From: Parapedobacter deserti
GTDB lineage: Bacteria > Bacteroidota > Bacteroidia > Sphingobacteriales > Sphingobacteriaceae
Length of the DNA: 64,000 nt
Assembly (NCBI RefSeq): GCF_042646065.1
Contig: NZ_JBHRTA010000022.1
Coordinates: 186,001 to 250,000, forward strand
Direction of reading: 5' to 3'
Shown here piece after piece: positions 51,343-60,935 of the stretch. A model generated the notes under the pieces. It was not told where the DNA came from, did no database searches, and saw nothing but the letters and a program-made list of their open reading frames with translations. The position numbers and the translations under genes are program-made. Each line of letters begins with the position of its first letter. Position 1 is the first letter of the stretch.

Positions 51343-52077
51343 CTATTTCAGCACAAATAAGTCGTCCACGCCGAGCAACCTCCGGCAGGTGTACCCCTCT
51401 GCATACTTTGCGCCGATGTATTTGCCGTATTCCCGCGCCCGTGCTTCAATATATTCCAGAAAATCCGGCTTGGAAATGTAAGTCTCCGGTTCGTCCTTAT
51501 CATAGTTATCACTATGAAACTGCGATTGAAAGGCTTTGATCGCATTGATCTTACTTTCCCATTGATCACTTATGTCAACGACGATATCGGGCTTGATATA
51601 ATGGTCCTGGATCAATTGAAGCAACAGCCGCGGCCGATGTGGCTGCTGGGGGCTTTCTGCTTCGCTGGTTTCAATTTTACGCAGTCCGGCCAGAAACACC
51701 GCGTCATTAACCAACGCGCCGGCCCGCCCGTGGTCCGGATGGCGATCGTGTACCGCATTGGTAATGACGATCTCGGGACTGTACTTACGGATGGTACGTA
51801 TCACTTCAAGCTGATGAGCCTCATCGTTGCGGAAAAAGCCGTCACGCATGCCCAAATTTTCCCTTATCGACACACCCAGCAATTGGGCCGCACTGCGGGC
51901 TTCGGCATCCCGGGTTTCCGGGGTACCACGCGTGCCCAACTCACCACGGGTCAAATCAACCACGCCGACCTTTCGCCCCATCCCCACGTGTTTGATAATG
52001 GTGCCGCCACAGCCCAGCTCAGCATCGTCTGGATGTACCGTTATGACCAATATATCTAGTTTATTTTGCGTATCCAT
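51343..52077 (-). CDS. bshB1: Bacillithiol biosynthesis deacetylase BshB1
   Basis: Zinc-dependent PIG-L/LmbE-type hydrolase that deacetylates GlcNAc-malate in bacillithiol synthesis. The 244-residue protein has the metal motif ITVHPDDAELGCGG and the second metal/catalytic motif DRHPDHGRAG, with RGELGTRGTPETRDAEA between. The start is ATG 52077: a full TATCTTTG box (52112-52105) just upstream rules out a longer frame to 52122. Bacillithiol is known from Bacteroidota as well as Firmicutes. bshA and bshC are not in the window. Confidence 0.92.
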   Translation of the reverse strand: MDTQNKLDILVITVHPDDAELGCGGTIIKHVGMGRKVGVVDLTRGELGTRGTPETRDAEARSAAQLLGVSIRENLGMRDGFFRNDEAHQLEVIRTIRKYSPEIVITNAVHDRHPDHGRAGALVNDAVFLAGLRKIETSEAESPQQPHRPRLLLQLIQDHYIKPDIVVDISDQWESKINAIKAFQSQFHSDNYDKDEPETYISKPDFLEYIEARAREYGKYIGAKYAEGYTCRRLLGVDDLFVLK

Positions 52078-52104
52078 ATCAATTTGCTTGTCCGATTCAG
52101 GACG

Positions 52105-52112
52105 CAAAGATA
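52105..52112 (-). promoter_or_regulatory. Putative -7 box for bshB1
   Basis: Minus-strand TATCTTTG is a full TAnnTTTG match, 27 nt before the ATG at 52077. The gap to the upstream DUF4294 gene is small, so the -33 region would lie in that gene's end. Confidence 0.5.
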
Positions 52113-52133
52113 GGCAATACACCCGGATTTTGG

Positions 52134-52757
52134 TCAGAAATATCGATAGGTAGGGCGTTCCAAACTGCGGATGATGTTTTCGATCTCAAACTCCTCTTCG
52201 GGGTTATATGTGTTTTTAAGGTTGTGCCCGAAAACCTTTGCGATAGACTGATAGAAAAAAGCCGTAACGCCGCCCCTTAGCTCCTTTACTACTTCATAGC
52301 TGGAGTTTCCGGTTTGGCGGTCGATCAGTTTGATCAATATCTCCCCCTGCGAGATGGTCAGGTTTTTGACTTCCTGGTTGAACATGTCCTTGATTTCCTT
52401 TTCGCAGGCTTTTACAAGCCGCTTCTGCTCGCGTTTGTTTCCGGTCAGCGCCAGATCGCGATAAAGCTGCTGATACCTGTCCTGCGCGTATTTTGCATAG
52501 GGAAGCACCTTGATCACGTTGTAGCGGAGGCGGAGGTAACGGGCTTTATCTTCGGGATTTTTGAAAACACGCTTGCGAGATACCTCCACTTCGGGGATAA
52601 GCATCCACGGTATGCGCTCACCATTTACGATCGCAGTTGGCATCGTTTGGCGCTGCGGCGGGTCCTTGCGGGATTGCTGGGAAAGCGAATCCTGCGCTAC
52701 GGCATCAAAAGCAAACATCACAGCGCCCCAAAAAAGAAGCGATCTCAACACGCCCAT
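52134..52757 (-). CDS. DUF4294 exported protein
   Basis: A 207-residue protein of a Bacteroidota family of unknown function. An N-terminal signal peptide (LLFWGAVMFAFDAVA, cleavage before QDS) is followed by the DUF4294 core: IPWMLIPEVEVSRKRVFKN, RLRYNVIKVLPYAKYA and LIKLIDRQTGNSSYEVVKEL. It is rich in Arg/Lys and probably helical. ATG 52757 is chosen; a GTG one codon upstream is possible. It lies just before bshB1 on the same strand and diverges from the Rel gene. Confidence 0.85.
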   Translation of the reverse strand: MGVLRSLLFWGAVMFAFDAVAQDSLSQQSRKDPPQRQTMPTAIVNGERIPWMLIPEVEVSRKRVFKNPEDKARYLRLRYNVIKVLPYAKYAQDRYQQLYRDLALTGNKREQKRLVKACEKEIKDMFNQEVKNLTISQGEILIKLIDRQTGNSSYEVVKELRGGVTAFFYQSIAKVFGHNLKNTYNPEEEFEIENIIRSLERPTYRYF

Positions 52758-52881
52758 CACGATAATCTCATTTATTATCCGTATATTTATGGATTAAACG
52801 AAGTGACAAACAACACGTCTAACTATCGTTATCCAGACACAAAGATAAGGATTCTTGGCAATAAAGTGTAAGGCTGTATAT

Positions 52882-55089
52882 ATGAAAGAATTAGTGATCG
52901 ATTTAGAAGCCGAAAGCAAAGAAATACGGAAGCGGTACCGCGCATTGCTGCGCGTCTGCAAGCCTACGTTGCAGCGCGGCGACAAGCAGATGATACGGAA
53001 GGCATTTGACATGGCGTTGGAAAGCCACAAAGAAATGCGCCGGAAATCAGGTGAGCCTTACATCTACCATCCGGTTGCTGTTGCCCAGATTGCCGCTGAG
53101 GAAATCGGCCTGGGTACCACCTCTATTGTCTGTGCGTTGCTGCATGATGTGGTGGAAGACACCGACATTACGCTCGATGATATCGAAAGAGAGTTTGGCA
53201 AGAAAGTGGCCCGCATCATCGACGGGTTGACTAAAATATCGGGCATATTCGATCCGAACAGTTCGATGCAGGCGGAAAATTTCCGCAAGATGCTGCTCAC
53301 CCTTGCCGACGACGTGCGGGTCATCCTGATCAAGTTGGCCGACAGGTTGCACAACATGCGCACCATGGATTTCATGCCGCGGGACAAGCAATTGAAAATC
53401 GCTTCCGAAACTTCATACCTGTATGCGCCATTGGCGCACCGCCTCGGCTTGTACGCCATCAAATCGGAGCTGGAAGACCTTTCCATGAAATATACAGACC
53501 CCGACACGTATAAATTTATCGCGCGGAAGCTCAACGAGAAGAAAGCGGAAAGGGAGCGGTTTATCCATAATTTCGTGGAACCTATCAAAGAGATACTGCA
53601 TGAGCAGGGCATCGACGCGAAAGTGTTCGGCCGGCCAAAGTCTATCTATTCCATTTGGAACAAAATGCGCAAAAAGTCGATTCCTTTTGAGGAAGTTTAC
53701 GATCTTTTTGCGATCCGTATCATCATCGATACGGCCCAGGAAACGGAGAAAGCCGACAGCTGGAAGGCGTACTCAATTGTAACCGACCTGTACCGCCCCA
53801 ACCCTGACAGGCTGCGCGATTGGATCTCCTCACCTAAAGCTAACGGTTATGAATCGCTGCATACCACCGTGATGGGACCGAAAGGGCAATGGGTGGAGGT
53901 ACAGATCCGTACCGTCCGGATGAACGAAATTGCGGAAAAGGGGTTTGCTGCCCACTGGAAGTATAAAGAGTCCAATTCGGACAGCGGGCTCGACCAATGG
54001 ATACAAAAAGTGCGGGAAATCCTGAGCAATCCGGAGCCTAATGCGCTTGATTTCATTGATGATTTCAAAATGAACCTCTTTTCGGACGAGATTTTCATCT
54101 TTACGCCGAAAGGGGCGCTCATCCAGCTTCCCAATGGCGCGACTGCGCTGGATTTTGCCTTCGAAATACACTCCGACCTCGGAGCCAGCTGTATCGGGGC
54201 CAAAGTAAACCACAAGCTGGTTCCACTGAGCCATAAGCTCCAAAACGGCGACCAGGTGGAAATCATTACCTCAAGCAAGCAGACGCCGAAGGATGACTGG
54301 CTTGGTTTTGTGGTGACCGCCAAGGCAAAATCCAAAATCAAGTCGGCACTTAAAGAAGAAAAGAGGCGGGTCGCCGAAGATGGGAAAGAAATTCTTGAAC
54401 GCAAACTGAAGTCGCTTAAAATTACCTATAACACGGAAAACATCAATAAACTAACGATGTTTTTCAAGTATCCTTCATCGCAAGATCTGTTTTACAACGT
54501 AGCCAAAGGGGCAATCGACATCAAAAGTCTCAAGGAGTTTGCGCTGAGGGAAAAATCGTCCGACCACCAAAACGGCCAGCAATTCAACTCACACATCAGT
54601 GGGCTGGTCGATAAAATTAATAAAAAGGACTATGAAACGTTACTGATCGGCGATGACCTCCAAAAGATTGACTACACGCTTTCGCCCTGCTGCAACCCCA
54701 TTCCGGGGGATGACGTTTTCGGCTTCATTACGGTCAATGAGGGCATCAAGATACATCGCACAAACTGCCCGAATGCCGCTAAGCTGATGGCCAGCTACGG
54801 CTACCGTATCGTAAAAGCCAAGTGGACCTCGCAAAAGGAGCTTGCCTTCCTGACCGGCTTGCATATCGTTGGCATAGATGACGTCGGTTTAGTCAATAAG
54901 CTTACCAAGGTCATTTCCCACGATTTCAAAGTCAACATCCGTTCCATAACCATTTCAAGCAACGATGGTATCTTCGAGGGTTCCATTATGATTTTCGTGA
55001 ACGACACGGCTCACCTGGAAAACCTGATCAAACACCTAAAGCAAATCAAGGGAATCACCGGCATCACCCGGTTCGATTCGGACAACTGA
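52882..55089 (+). CDS. RelA/SpoT bifunctional (p)ppGpp synthetase/hydrolase
   Basis: Controls the stringent response. The 735-residue protein has in order: the HD hydrolase domain (YIYHPVAVAQIA and ALLHDVVEDTDIT, intact HDxxED), the synthetase domain (KVFGRPKSIYSIWNKM, NGYESLHTTVMGP), TGS (IFIFTPKGALIQLPNGATA), a zinc-finger-like segment with SPCCNPIPGDD and HRTNCPN, and a C-terminal ACT domain. The intact HD motif implies hydrolase activity. The start ATG 52882 fits the usual N-terminus; a TTG at 52855 is less likely. Followed by fur and purA, a familiar order. Confidence 0.94.
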   Translation: MKELVIDLEAESKEIRKRYRALLRVCKPTLQRGDKQMIRKAFDMALESHKEMRRKSGEPYIYHPVAVAQIAAEEIGLGTTSIVCALLHDVVEDTDITLDDIEREFGKKVARIIDGLTKISGIFDPNSSMQAENFRKMLLTLADDVRVILIKLADRLHNMRTMDFMPRDKQLKIASETSYLYAPLAHRLGLYAIKSELEDLSMKYTDPDTYKFIARKLNEKKAERERFIHNFVEPIKEILHEQGIDAKVFGRPKSIYSIWNKMRKKSIPFEEVYDLFAIRIIIDTAQETEKADSWKAYSIVTDLYRPNPDRLRDWISSPKANGYESLHTTVMGPKGQWVEVQIRTVRMNEIAEKGFAAHWKYKESNSDSGLDQWIQKVREILSNPEPNALDFIDDFKMNLFSDEIFIFTPKGALIQLPNGATALDFAFEIHSDLGASCIGAKVNHKLVPLSHKLQNGDQVEIITSSKQTPKDDWLGFVVTAKAKSKIKSALKEEKRRVAEDGKEILERKLKSLKITYNTENINKLTMFFKYPSSQDLFYNVAKGAIDIKSLKEFALREKSSDHQNGQQFNSHISGLVDKINKKDYETLLIGDDLQKIDYTLSPCCNPIPGDDVFGFITVNEGIKIHRTNCPNAAKLMASYGYRIVKAKWTSQKELAFLTGLHIVGIDDVGLVNKLTKVISHDFKVNIRSITISSNDGIFEGSIMIFVNDTAHLENLIKHLKQIKGITGITRFDSDN

Positions 55090-55103
55090 CCTGCGGCGCT
55101 CCA

Positions 55104-55135
55104 TTTGCGTATGCCGACTATTTTATGTAGATTTG
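55104..55135 (+). promoter_or_regulatory. Promoter of the Fur-family gene
   Basis: TTTG (55104-55107), 20 bp, TAGATTTG (55128-55135): both boxes are consensus with ideal spacing. The ATG follows 16 nt later, so the regulator can be expressed apart from the Rel gene. Confidence 0.73.
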
Positions 55136-55151
55136 TACGTTAAACTTGGGG

Positions 55152-55658
55152 ATGATGACTCAAACGGAAAACTACCAAACGGTTAAAAAAATTTTCGAGG
55201 CTTATCTGGAAAACAAGAGCTTGCGCAAGACACCCGAGCGCTATGCGATTCTGGAAGAAATTTATTCGCGCAACGACCATTTCGATGTGGAATCCTTGTA
55301 TATCCACATGAAGAATAAAAAATACCGGGTAAGCCGGGCTACGGTGTACAACACATTGGAGCTGCTGGTTTCGTGTGATTTGGTGACCAAGCACCAATTT
55401 GGCAAAAACATGGCGCAGTTTGAGAAGTCATACGGTTATAAACAGCACGACCATATCATCTGCATCGAATGCGGCAAAGTGGTCGAGTTCTGCGATCCCC
55501 GCATTCACCAGATACAGTCGATGATGGCCGAGCTCTTGAAGTTTGACATCAAGCACCATTCCCTAAACCTGTATGGCGTATGCAGTGATTGTTCGGGCAA
55601 AAAGGGCGAAATTAACAAAGCATCTTCCAAATTCAGGGAATTAGCTGAAACTCATTAA
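55152..55658 (+). CDS. Fur-family transcriptional regulator
   Basis: A 168-residue metal-responsive repressor. The winged-helix DNA-binding domain covers about residues 15-90 (LRKTPERYAILEEIYS, RVSRATVYNTLELLVSC), and the dimer/metal domain carries QHDHIICIECGKVVEF and a C-terminal CSDCSG, giving the two CxxC pairs of a structural zinc site. Whether it senses iron, zinc or peroxide cannot be told by eye. Starts ATG 55152 or 55155; a TTG at 55146 is less likely. Confidence 0.92.
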   Translation: MMTQTENYQTVKKIFEAYLENKSLRKTPERYAILEEIYSRNDHFDVESLYIHMKNKKYRVSRATVYNTLELLVSCDLVTKHQFGKNMAQFEKSYGYKQHDHIICIECGKVVEFCDPRIHQIQSMMAELLKFDIKHHSLNLYGVCSDCSGKKGEINKASSKFRELAETH

Positions 55659-55751
55659 GTTCCATTTACCGTACAGCGTTACACACGCATCCGGCAGGCC
55701 GACCATGCCGTAGCTTTCACTTTTAAAAGTCGGAGAATATCAAAATAATGT

Positions 55752-55759
55752 TAGATTTG
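55752..55759 (+). promoter_or_regulatory. Putative -7 box for purA
   Basis: TAGATTTG, a full match, lies 52 nt before the purA ATG. No TTG at the expected -33 position. Confidence 0.5.
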
Positions 55760-55811
55760 CCTCGCGAATTGGTAATCCAATGATTCATTTTTTTCAATGC
55801 TGATTTAAACT

Positions 55812-57086
55812 ATGCAAGTTGACGTGCTTTTGGGCCTGCAGTGGGGCGACGAGGGGAAAGGTAAGATTGTCGATGTACTCTGTCCGACGTATGATCTGAT
55901 AGCCCGGTTTCAAGGTGGCCCGAACGCTGGGCATACCCTGGAATTTGATGGGCAGAAATATATACTGAATACCATCCCTTCAGGTATCTTTCACAAAGAT
56001 ACGCTCAATCTCATTGGCAATGGGGTGGTGATCGATCCGATTATCCTAAAAAGGGAACTCGATGCCCTTAAAGCGAACGGGTTTGACCCGGTGGCGGCCG
56101 GAAAGCTGGTCATTGCCCGAAAGGCCCACCTGATCCTTCCGACCCACCAGCTGCTCGATGCGGCGTCCGAGAGCAGAATGGGTGCCGGCAAGATTGGTTC
56201 CACACTGAAGGGTATCGGCCCGACGTACATGGACAAGACCGGGCGAAATGGCTTACGTGTTGGAGACACCACATTGCCCGATTTTGAAGAACGCTATCAA
56301 CGGCTAGTAGAAAAACACAAGTCCATCCTTTCGCATTATGGGGAAATCCCTGACTTCAGCGAGCGTGAGCAGGCCTTTTTGGAAGCTGTGGAATTTCTTA
56401 AAGCCATACCGCATGTAGACAGCGAGCACCTGGTCAATCAATACCTTCACGAGGGCAAGCGTATACTCGCCGAGGGCGCGCAGGGTACCCTGCTGGATAT
56501 CGACTTCGGCTCTTATCCTTTTGTGACTTCTTCCAACACAACCGCCGCCGGTGCCTGCACCGGCTTGGGCGTAGCGCCGGCGAAAATCGGGCGCGTCATC
56601 GGCATTTTCAAGGCCTATTGCACACGCGTGGGGGGTGGCCCCTTTCCCACGGAATTAGCGGACGACACCGGCGAACGGCTCCGCCAATTGGGCCACGAGT
56701 TTGGTGCCACAACCGGCCGTGCCCGCCGTACCGGATGGATAGACCTTCCTGCACTTAAGTATGCCATTATGCTCAACGGCGTTACCGAATTGGTGATGAC
56801 CAAAGCAGACGTGCTCAGCGGATTTGAAACCATCAACGTATGTACGCATTACATCCAAAACGGCGAGAAGATCGACTACATGCCCTACGACATTGTGTCG
56901 ATCAAACCCGAGCCGGTATACGAGCAGCTGAATGGGTGGAATAAGGATCTGTGCGGGATTACCGACAAACAGCAGATACCGCAGACGCTGCAAGATTACA
57001 TCGATTTCCTGGAGCGCCATCTGGGCGTACCGATCAAATACCTTTCCGTGGGCCCGGATCGAAAGCAAACCTTGCAATTGAGCTAA
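55812..57086 (+). CDS. purA: Adenylosuccinate synthase
   Basis: GTP-dependent joining of IMP and aspartate to adenylosuccinate on the way to AMP. The 424-residue protein opens with MQVDVLLGLQWGDEGKGKIV (P-loop and catalytic Asp), then QGGPNAGHTLEFDG with the catalytic His, GIGPTYMDKTGRNGLR, GATTGRARRTGWIDL and a normal C-terminus. Followed 13 bp later by pabB, likely in one transcript. Confidence 0.97.
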   Translation: MQVDVLLGLQWGDEGKGKIVDVLCPTYDLIARFQGGPNAGHTLEFDGQKYILNTIPSGIFHKDTLNLIGNGVVIDPIILKRELDALKANGFDPVAAGKLVIARKAHLILPTHQLLDAASESRMGAGKIGSTLKGIGPTYMDKTGRNGLRVGDTTLPDFEERYQRLVEKHKSILSHYGEIPDFSEREQAFLEAVEFLKAIPHVDSEHLVNQYLHEGKRILAEGAQGTLLDIDFGSYPFVTSSNTTAAGACTGLGVAPAKIGRVIGIFKAYCTRVGGGPFPTELADDTGERLRQLGHEFGATTGRARRTGWIDLPALKYAIMLNGVTELVMTKADVLSGFETINVCTHYIQNGEKIDYMPYDIVSIKPEPVYEQLNGWNKDLCGITDKQQIPQTLQDYIDFLERHLGVPIKYLSVGPDRKQTLQLS

Positions 57087-57099
57087 CCAGCGTCGCGCC

Positions 57100-58377
57100 A
57101 TGGTTTCGTTAGCATGCCATCTGGACGACAGCGATACGTTCATCCAAAAAGCGTTGCAATGGGCGGCGCAGTTTGAGAACGTCTGCTACCTGGATTCCAA
57201 TGGCTACCGCGATAATTACGGCAATATTGACGTGTTTATTGCCGTCGGTGCGACGGCTTCCTTCACCTCGGATGGCCGTGACACCTTTGCCAAGCTGCAA
57301 GACTTTATCGATAGCCATCCGAATACCTGGATTCCGGGATTCCTGGGCTATGACCTGAAAAATGAGACTGAAGACCTGACTTCCCAGCACCCTGACCGTA
57401 CCGGATTCCCGGATGCTTATTTTTTCGTGCCCGCGTACACCTTGCTCATCGGCCGGTACAATGCCGAAATCAAGGGGGCGGACCCACAGGCTGTCATCCA
57501 ACAGATCGAGGATACGGAAATCACAGATGAACCGGTAGGATTCAGTGGACATTTAAAATATCGGATGAACCGGTCCGCCTATTTCTCCGCGTTTGCCGGC
57601 CTGCAGCAGCATATCCGCAAAGGGGACATCTATGAAGTCAACCTATGCCAGGAGTTTTTCGCTGAGCAAGTATCGCTCAATCCGTTGAGCGCATACCGGC
57701 GCCTCAACGAGGTCTCTCCTACCCCCTTCTCGTGCTTTTTTAAGTTTGGCGAGAAATATATCCTTTCCGCATCACCCGAACGGTTTTTGTCCAAGAACGG
57801 CGACACCCTGCTTTCCCAGCCGATAAAAGGGACCGCACCCCGTGGCGAAACCGCCGATAAGGACGAGCTGCTGAAAGCGGCCCTGGCCGCCAGCCCAAAA
57901 GAGATCAGCGAGAACATCATGATTGTCGATCTCGTAAGGAATGACCTTACCCGCAGCGCCCGGCCCGGCACGGTAAAAGCTTCGGAGCTTTTGCAGATAC
58001 ATAGTTTCAAACAGGTACATCAACTGGTTTCAACCATTACCTGTCAGATACGAGAAGGAATGAGCGCGACAGCGACCATACGCAATACCTTTCCGCCCGG
58101 ATCGATGACCGGTGCGCCGAAAATAAGCGCCATGAAACTGATTGACAGCTATGAAAACAGCCGCAGGGGTGTGTATTCCGGTGCATTGGGGTATTTCAGT
58201 CCGCAGGGAAATTATGACTTCAGCGTGGTCATTCGGACCATGGTCTATAATGCCGAGACCGGCTACCTATCCTTCCATACGGGTGGGGCAATAACGGACA
58301 GTGCCGACGCCGAGGAGGAATATAACGAGTGCCTGTTAAAAGGGAAAGCGCTATTTGAAGTGCTTAAGGGTCAATAA
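57100..58377 (+). CDS. pabB: Aminodeoxychorismate synthase component I (PabB-like)
   Basis: Chorismate-binding enzyme of the TrpE/PabB/MenF family. The 425-residue protein has RKGDIYEVNLCQEF, the motif PIKGTAPRG with the Lys typical of PabB, ENIMIVDLVRNDLTR, FPPGSMTGAPKISAM and RRGVYSGALGYFSPQG. With a PabA amidotransferase it makes 4-amino-4-deoxychorismate for folate. PabA and PabC are not here, and D-amino-acid aminotransferase-like class IV enzymes at 46200 are a different branch. The stop abuts the M16 gene's stop with no base between. Confidence 0.9.
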   Translation: MVSLACHLDDSDTFIQKALQWAAQFENVCYLDSNGYRDNYGNIDVFIAVGATASFTSDGRDTFAKLQDFIDSHPNTWIPGFLGYDLKNETEDLTSQHPDRTGFPDAYFFVPAYTLLIGRYNAEIKGADPQAVIQQIEDTEITDEPVGFSGHLKYRMNRSAYFSAFAGLQQHIRKGDIYEVNLCQEFFAEQVSLNPLSAYRRLNEVSPTPFSCFFKFGEKYILSASPERFLSKNGDTLLSQPIKGTAPRGETADKDELLKAALAASPKEISENIMIVDLVRNDLTRSARPGTVKASELLQIHSFKQVHQLVSTITCQIREGMSATATIRNTFPPGSMTGAPKISAMKLIDSYENSRRGVYSGALGYFSPQGNYDFSVVIRTMVYNAETGYLSFHTGGAITDSADAEEEYNECLLKGKALFEVLKGQ

Positions 58378-59667
58378 TCAACTATTAACCACCCTTCCAA
58401 CAATTACTTTCACCATCTTATCGTAGTCAAGGTACGTATTGGCAATACGGCGGAGCTCTTCTGGCGTAATGGTATTGACAACCGTTGTGTAATACGCATA
58501 ATATTCCAAGCCGAGCCCCGAAAAATGCACATTTTTAAACTTGTCCGCATGTGAAAACACGTTTTCCAAACTACCCAGCATCGCTCCCATCATGTAATTC
58601 TTGACCAGGGCCAACTCGGCCTCCGCCACCGGCTCATTCCGGAGCACATCGATTTCCTTCTCGATTTCAGCAAGCGTAGACGCGGTAACATCCACCCCCA
58701 CTTCCGAGCCAATGGTAAAAAACGCACCGTGTTTCAGCGAAACAACCCCCGATCCGATCGTGTACGTATAACCCTTGTCTTCCCGGATATTAGCCATCAG
58801 CCGGGAGCCAAAGTAGCCGCCCAGCAGGGTGTTGAGCACTTGCAATCCCGGGAAATCCGGATGCGAACGCGGGATGGTCTGATATCCCAGCCGGATAGCG
58901 GATTGCAGCGCATCCGAGCGCTCGTCGACAATGGATCGCCCCGTCGGCGGTTCAAAAGACGGCGCTGTGTCAATAAAAGGTGGCTCCCCACCCCCCTGCC
59001 ACTCATCGCCAAACAATTGCCGCAGCACCGCAATAACATCGGCTGTTACCCTGCCCGATACGATCAGCGTACAGTTTGAAGGGGCGTACTGCCGTCTGAA
59101 CAATGTCAGCAGCGCATCCCTGGTGATCGCGTCGTAGTCGGCCACCTCCGGCACAAAACCGTAGCGGGTATCACCGAAAAGCGCCTTGTTAAGGAGTCTG
59201 CGTGCAACAAAGGCATTCTTTTTCAGTGATACCTGTAGCTTCTGTTTGTTGTTACGCACATACGTATCCAGTTCCTTTTGGGGGAACACCGAATGGGTAA
59301 GAATATCCTTCACCAGCGGTAGGAGGTGTTTCAGGTGTTTATTGAGTGAATACAGCGTCAGCGCCGACTGATCGTAGCCGAATTCGGGAACCAGGAACGC
59401 TCCGTGGAAGTCGACCATTTCCGCAATCTGTTTACTGGTATGCGTAGGCGTGCCCTCGAGCAGCAGCTCACAGACCGTGGTATTAAGCAGCGTATGGTCT
59501 TCCTGGGCGAAAACATTGCCCATGATCCACTCGATGCGCACCAGGTCCTGATCGCCCCTATTAAAAATAAAAACCTCCAAACCATTGGGAAACGTGAGCT
59601 TTTCAGGTTCGATCAAATCGAAACCGGTTATTGGCTGATGGGCAGGGTTAAGTGTTCGGTTAAGCAT
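58378..59667 (-). CDS. M16 peptidase-like subunit lacking the zinc site
   Basis: A 429-residue M16-family protein without the HxxEH zinc motif; the equivalent region reads TTVCELLLEG. It keeps the other hallmark, GSRLMANIREDKGYTYTIGSG, whose Arg and Tyr bind substrate in the non-catalytic half of M16 dimers. It therefore pairs with the catalytic subunit encoded just upstream. No signal peptide, so probably cytoplasmic. Start ATG 59667; a TTG at 59679 is less likely. It overlaps the upstream gene by 8 bp. Confidence 0.88.
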   Translation of the reverse strand: MLNRTLNPAHQPITGFDLIEPEKLTFPNGLEVFIFNRGDQDLVRIEWIMGNVFAQEDHTLLNTTVCELLLEGTPTHTSKQIAEMVDFHGAFLVPEFGYDQSALTLYSLNKHLKHLLPLVKDILTHSVFPQKELDTYVRNNKQKLQVSLKKNAFVARRLLNKALFGDTRYGFVPEVADYDAITRDALLTLFRRQYAPSNCTLIVSGRVTADVIAVLRQLFGDEWQGGGEPPFIDTAPSFEPPTGRSIVDERSDALQSAIRLGYQTIPRSHPDFPGLQVLNTLLGGYFGSRLMANIREDKGYTYTIGSGVVSLKHGAFFTIGSEVGVDVTASTLAEIEKEIDVLRNEPVAEAELALVKNYMMGAMLGSLENVFSHADKFKNVHFSGLGLEYYAYYTTVVNTITPEELRRIANTYLDYDKMVKVIVGRVVNS

Positions 59668-60907
59668 GTGGAGTGGCAAGGTAAATAAGGGTTGACGAAT
59701 TCTCTTTCCTAAACAGTTGCTGAGCCTGACACTGGATATCGGAAGCCGAAATACGCAGGTAGCGGTCTACCTCGTGGTTAAACGTTTCCGCATCGCCCAG
59801 CAGCTCAAAATACGCAAGATTCATGGCCTTGTCCAGAATTGCCAGTTCGGCGAAGACCATTGTAGACTCCATGCGGTTTTTCACCTTCTGTAGCTCATAG
59901 GGCTCGACGTGCTCGGCTTTCAGCATTTCCAATTGCGTCCATATCGCCTGCTCAGCCAATTCAACGGGCACACCGGGAAGCGGCTTGCTTTCAATCACAA
60001 ATAAATTAGCGTCTAAATTGCCGGTCTGATAGGCCTTTATATCGCTGAATAATTCCTCTTCCTTCACCAGCCGGCGGTAAAGGCGCGAAGAGGCCCCTTG
60101 CGACAGGAGGTCAGAAATCAAATCCATCGCATAGTATCCATCATCAAGCCGCGCCGGGCCGTGAAAAGCCATGTAAATACTATTAAGCGGCACGTCGGCA
60201 TGCACCACTTCCCTACGGGCCTCCGTTTGCTCCGGTTCCTGTGGCAGCTGGCGCTCCTGCTTTTTCCGGGCAGGCGGAATCGGGCCGAACCATTTCTCTG
60301 CGAGCTGAGCCACCGCTGCGGTTTCCACGTTTCCCGCCACCACCAGAATGGCATTATCTGGCGTATAGTGTGCTTCGAAGAATGCGCGTACATCCTTCAT
60401 TCTGGCCTCCTCGATGTGCGCGAGCGCTTTGCCGATGGTTGCCCACCGATACGGGTGCACCTTATACGCCAGCGGGCGTAACCGCAGCCAAGCATCACCA
60501 TAAGGCTGGTTGAGATAGCGCTGTTTAAACTCCTCACACACCACATTGCGCTGCACCTCAAGGCTCTTCTCATTGAATGCCAAACCCAGCATGCGGTCGC
60601 TCTCCAGCCAGAACGCGGTTTCGAGGTTGACCGCAGGGAGGGTGATGTAGTAATTGGTGATATCATTGGAAGTAAACGCGTTGTTTTGCCCCCCTACCAT
60701 CTGCAGCGGCGAATCATAGTCGGCGATATTGACCGAACCGCCGAACATCAGGTGTTCAAAGAGGTGAGCAAAACCCGTCTGATCCGGGTGTTCATCCCTT
60801 GCTCCGACATCATACAGCAAATTGACAACAGCCATGGGCGTGGCAGTATCTTCGTGCACCAGCACCCGTAAACCATTGTCCAGTGTAAATCGATTGAATG
60901 TTACCAT
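59660..60907 (-). CDS. M16 zinc peptidase, catalytic subunit
   Basis: A 415-residue M16B-type metallopeptidase. The inverted zinc motif HLFEHLMFGG is complete, with the third ligand expected in RNVVCEEFKQR. No signal peptide is present, and the length is about half of the full-length M16 enzymes, as expected for a two-gene dimer with the neighbouring protein. Substrate is unknown. A TACTTTTA near-box lies upstream but the gene probably shares the ggt-hemF transcript. Confidence 0.92.
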   Translation of the reverse strand: MVTFNRFTLDNGLRVLVHEDTATPMAVVNLLYDVGARDEHPDQTGFAHLFEHLMFGGSVNIADYDSPLQMVGGQNNAFTSNDITNYYITLPAVNLETAFWLESDRMLGLAFNEKSLEVQRNVVCEEFKQRYLNQPYGDAWLRLRPLAYKVHPYRWATIGKALAHIEEARMKDVRAFFEAHYTPDNAILVVAGNVETAAVAQLAEKWFGPIPPARKKQERQLPQEPEQTEARREVVHADVPLNSIYMAFHGPARLDDGYYAMDLISDLLSQGASSRLYRRLVKEEELFSDIKAYQTGNLDANLFVIESKPLPGVPVELAEQAIWTQLEMLKAEHVEPYELQKVKNRMESTMVFAELAILDKAMNLAYFELLGDAETFNHEVDRYLRISASDIQCQAQQLFRKENSSTLIYLATPHA

Positions 60908-60935
60908 CCGTAATCTAAATAAAAGTAAGTTATGA

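Noticed and set aside
58378..59667. M16 gene as a broken peptidase
   Set aside because: Lack of HxxEH with retained Arg/Tyr motif is normal for the partner subunit, not decay.
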